Assembly (NCBI GenBank): GCA_021802185.1
Contig: JAKAAV010000057.1
Span: 1-9,310, forward strand
Direction: 5' to 3'
From: Chloroflexota bacterium
GTDB lineage: Bacteria > Chloroflexota > Limnocylindria > Limnocylindrales > CSP1-4
DNA length: 9,310 bases
Position numbers and translations under genes: made by a program. Shown in pieces: positions 7,625 through 9,310 of the stretch. The stretch's first letter is position 1; every line of letters begins with the position of its first letter. Under the pieces are notes generated by a model. It was not told the origin of the DNA and did no database searches. It saw nothing but the letters and a program-made list of their open reading frames with translations.

Positions 7625-9045
7625 CGGATCCGCTCCCCCGCGCTCCGGAATGCCCGGCCGCGTGGCCTGGGTGGCGGCGGGGGTTCCACGCCGCGGTCGC
7701 TGAGCGCGAGGAGGAGCCCGACGACAAGCGCGTTGGCGACGAGCGAGCTTCCGCCGTAGCTCACGAACGGCAGGGTGATGCCGGTCAGCGGCACGACTCT
7801 GAGGTTGCCGCCGACGATGATCGCGGCCTGCACGACGACCACGAGCGTGAGCCCGGCCGCGAGCAGCGCGCGGAAGTCATCCTGGGCGGTGGCCGCGATG
7901 CGCAACCCGCGCTCGGCGATCACCAGGTAGCACGCGAGGATCGCGAGCGCGCCGATCAGCCCCAGCTCCTCGCCGATCGCGGCGAACACGAAGTCGCTCT
8001 GGATGACCGGGATCGCGGGCGCCCCACCCGCCGAGGGCAGCCCCGCGCCGAGCCCGGTCCCGAGGATCCCGCCGCTCCCGAACGCGTAGAGCGCCCGCAG
8101 CGTCTGGTAGCCCGCGCCCTGCGGATCCGCCCACGGATTGAGCCAGATGTCGACGCGGAGACGCACCACCGGGTACAGCTCGTACAGGATCCCGCTGCCG
8201 GCGAGGAACACCAGGAGCCCGAGGACGACGTACGTCAGTCGCGCGGTCGCGATGTACAGCAGGAACAGGAACACCAGGAAGTACAGGAGCGCGGATCCGA
8301 GATCGTGTTGGAACGCGACGACGCCCAGCGCGATGCCGAGCATCGCCCCCATCGGGATGAGGTACGGGATCGGCGGCAGCCGGACTGGCCCGACGCGGGT
8401 GCTCGAGCGCGCGAGCAGCTCGCGCGTATCCGCGAGGTACCCGGCCATGAACACGACGAGGATCACCTTGACGAGCTCCGAGGGTTGCCCGCAGACGGGC
8501 CCGAGGCACAGGTTCAGCTGCGCTCCGTTGACGTCGCGCCCGAACACGAAGACGGCGAGCAGGAGCGCGATGCCGGCCGCCGCCCACGTGTACTTGTAGA
8601 GTCGCAGCCAGTTGTCGCTCCGGACGAGGATCGCGAGCACGCCCAGGAGCACGAGCGAGAGTACGAGCCAGCCGAACTGCAGGTCCGCGAGGCCGAACGA
8701 GTGGCCGCCGAAGCGCTGCACGACGAGGTCCTGCGGCAGCCGCTCCATGACGAGCAGCGACACCCCGCCGAGCATCGCGACGACGGGAAGCAGCACCTGG
8801 TCCATCCGCCGGCCGGTGACGACGAACGCGAGGTGCACGACGAGCAGGGCTCCGAGGTAGGCCCCGAGCAGGTGGACGTCCCCGAGCGTCAGGCGCCCGG
8901 CCTCCGTCGACGCGAGCGAGGCATGGCCCACGACGAGCGTCGCGGCGACGATCGCGAGCAGCCCGAACTCGCGCCGGCGGAGCGCGGGACGGATCGCGAA
9001 GCGTGCAACGCCTGACCGCGCGTTGCGGGCCGCGGCGGCCGTCAT
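7621..9045 (-). CDS. SEDS family peptidoglycan glycosyltransferase (FtsW/RodA/SpoVE; RodA-like by context)
   Basis: A 474-residue polytopic membrane protein that should polymerise lipid II into glycan strands together with a class B PBP. Family marks are QPSELVK (187-193), QHDLGSALL (246-254), NPWADPQGAGYQ (303-314), SDFVFAAIGEELGLIG (350-365) and PLTGITLPFVSYGGSS (419-434). Asp307 aligns with the catalytic Asp of E. coli RodA (D262) and FtsW (D297). A basic N-terminal tail (about 25 residues) and a Pro/Arg-rich C-terminal tail (451-474) are cytoplasmic. The segment before QPSE is unusual: GAQLNLCLGPVC has two cysteines (180, 185) and lacks the usual Trp after GAR. The ATG at 9045 overlaps the FHA stop (ATGA), with no clear ribosome binding site, so translation is probably coupled. 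The PBP and FHA neighbours favour a RodA-type role as in mycobacteria; FtsW is the alternative. Confidence 0.95.
   Translation of the reverse strand: MTAAAARNARSGVARFAIRPALRRREFGLLAIVAATLVVGHASLASTEAGRLTLGDVHLLGAYLGALLVVHLAFVVTGRRMDQVLLPVVAMLGGVSLLVMERLPQDLVVQRFGGHSFGLADLQFGWLVLSLVLLGVLAILVRSDNWLRLYKYTWAAAGIALLLAVFVFGRDVNGAQLNLCLGPVCGQPSELVKVILVVFMAGYLADTRELLARSSTRVGPVRLPPIPYLIPMGAMLGIALGVVAFQHDLGSALLYFLVFLFLLYIATARLTYVVLGLLVFLAGSGILYELYPVVRLRVDIWLNPWADPQGAGYQTLRALYAFGSGGILGTGLGAGLPSAGGAPAIPVIQSDFVFAAIGEELGLIGALAILACYLVIAERGLRIAATAQDDFRALLAAGLTLVVVVQAAIIVGGNLRVVPLTGITLPFVSYGGSSLVANALVVGLLLALSDRGVEPPPPPRPRGRAFRSAGERIR
7633..7639 (-). promoter_or_regulatory. Ribosome binding site of the PBP gene
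   Basis: The minus strand reads GGGGGAG eight bases before the GTG at 7624, inside the last codons of the SEDS gene. It supports that GTG start and shows that the PBP is not wholly dependent on coupling for translation. Confidence 0.55.
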
Positions 9046-9310
9046 GCGCTTCGGACGGGGCGCGGCCGGTCCAGCCGCACCCGCAGCTGTCCGATCTGGA
9101 CCTCGTCGCCGAACCCGAGCGGCGCGACCCCGAGGACCGGGGCACCGTTGAGGTACGTGCCGTTCGTGCTCGACAGGTCCTCGAGGTACCAGCCGCGACC
9201 ACGGAACGTCAGGACGGCGTGGTCGGTCGATATGAACGGATCGTCGAGCGCGATCGTGTTGTTCACGTCCCGTCCGACGGTCGTGACCGCGTCGAGCGGA
9301 AACGACGCGC
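9042..9310 (-). CDS. FHA-domain protein, C-terminal part (FhaB-like); 5' end outside window
   Basis: The frame is open to the window edge (codons from 9308), giving the last 88 residues. It is a forkhead-associated domain, a phosphothreonine-peptide reader. Visible marks are TTVGRD (Arg13), ISTDHA (Ser27, His30), WYLEDLSSTNGTYLNG and a final IGQLRVRL strand, so the core binding residues are present. The arrangement closely follows mycobacterial FhaB, whose single C-terminal FHA domain has STRHA and WYVEDLGSTNGTYL at these places; here the Arg before His is Asp. The GTG at 9266 is not the start because the first FHA strand and the GR motif lie upstream in the same frame. FhaB-type proteins have an N-terminal membrane segment, which would be beyond the window. 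It overlaps the SEDS gene by four bases, suggesting it tunes wall synthesis in response to a Ser/Thr kinase. Confidence 0.9.
   Translation of the reverse strand, partial: ASFPLDAVTTVGRDVNNTIALDDPFISTDHAVLTFRGRGWYLEDLSSTNGTYLNGAPVLGVAPLGFGDEVQIGQLRVRLDRPRPVRSA

Noticed and set aside
5937..7727. 596-codon minus-strand frame over the PBP gene
   Set aside because: It has Arg-rich composition and no motif; the PBP frame has all three transpeptidase motifs.
9264..9266. GTG as start of the FHA gene
   Set aside because: The first FHA strand and the TTVGRD motif lie upstream in the same frame, so the gene runs off the window edge.

Overview
The window reads as a G+C-rich bacterial chromosome segment. 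Third codon positions are almost all G or C, and every frame carries long spurious open frames. Gene content suggests an actinobacterium or a Chloroflexota relative: an FHA-domain gene followed by a SEDS gene and a class B penicillin-binding protein gene resembles the actinobacterial fhaB-(pstP)-rodA-pbpA cluster, here without the phosphatase gene. The taxon cannot be fixed from the sequence alone.

Layout. Positions 1-1278 on the plus strand hold the 3' part of a D-2-hydroxyacid dehydrogenase gene (phosphoglycerate-dehydrogenase-like) and a histidine-phosphatase gene that overlaps its stop codon. From 9310 down to 1292 everything is on the minus strand, in two blocks. The upstream block (9310-6059) is FHA protein, SEDS glycosyltransferase and class B PBP, joined by 4-base stop/start overlaps. 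The downstream block (5885-1292) is MoxR AAA+ ATPase, DUF58 protein and a TgpA-like membrane transglutaminase with a C-terminal DUF4129-like region. The two convergent units meet at 1279-1291.

How the genes fit together. The SEDS protein (predicted lipid II polymerase) and the class B PBP (transpeptidase) would form a peptidoglycan synthase pair, with the FHA protein as a likely phosphothreonine-reading regulator. MoxR, DUF58 and transglutaminase form a widespread module of poorly understood function, probably acting in or across the cell envelope. The plus-strand pair may serve serine synthesis: 3-phosphoglycerate oxidation plus a cofactor-independent phosphatase.

Non-coding DNA is scarce. 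The only sizeable gap is 5886-6058 (173 bases). It contains a GC-rich hairpin and three copies of the palindrome CGACGTCG spaced exactly 32 bases apart, the most unusual signal I found. No stretch over 300 bases lacks a gene. I saw no tRNA, rRNA, CRISPR array, insertion sequence or phage gene. Apart from that array the window is mostly conserved housekeeping; I did not find a convincing new defence or mobile system.
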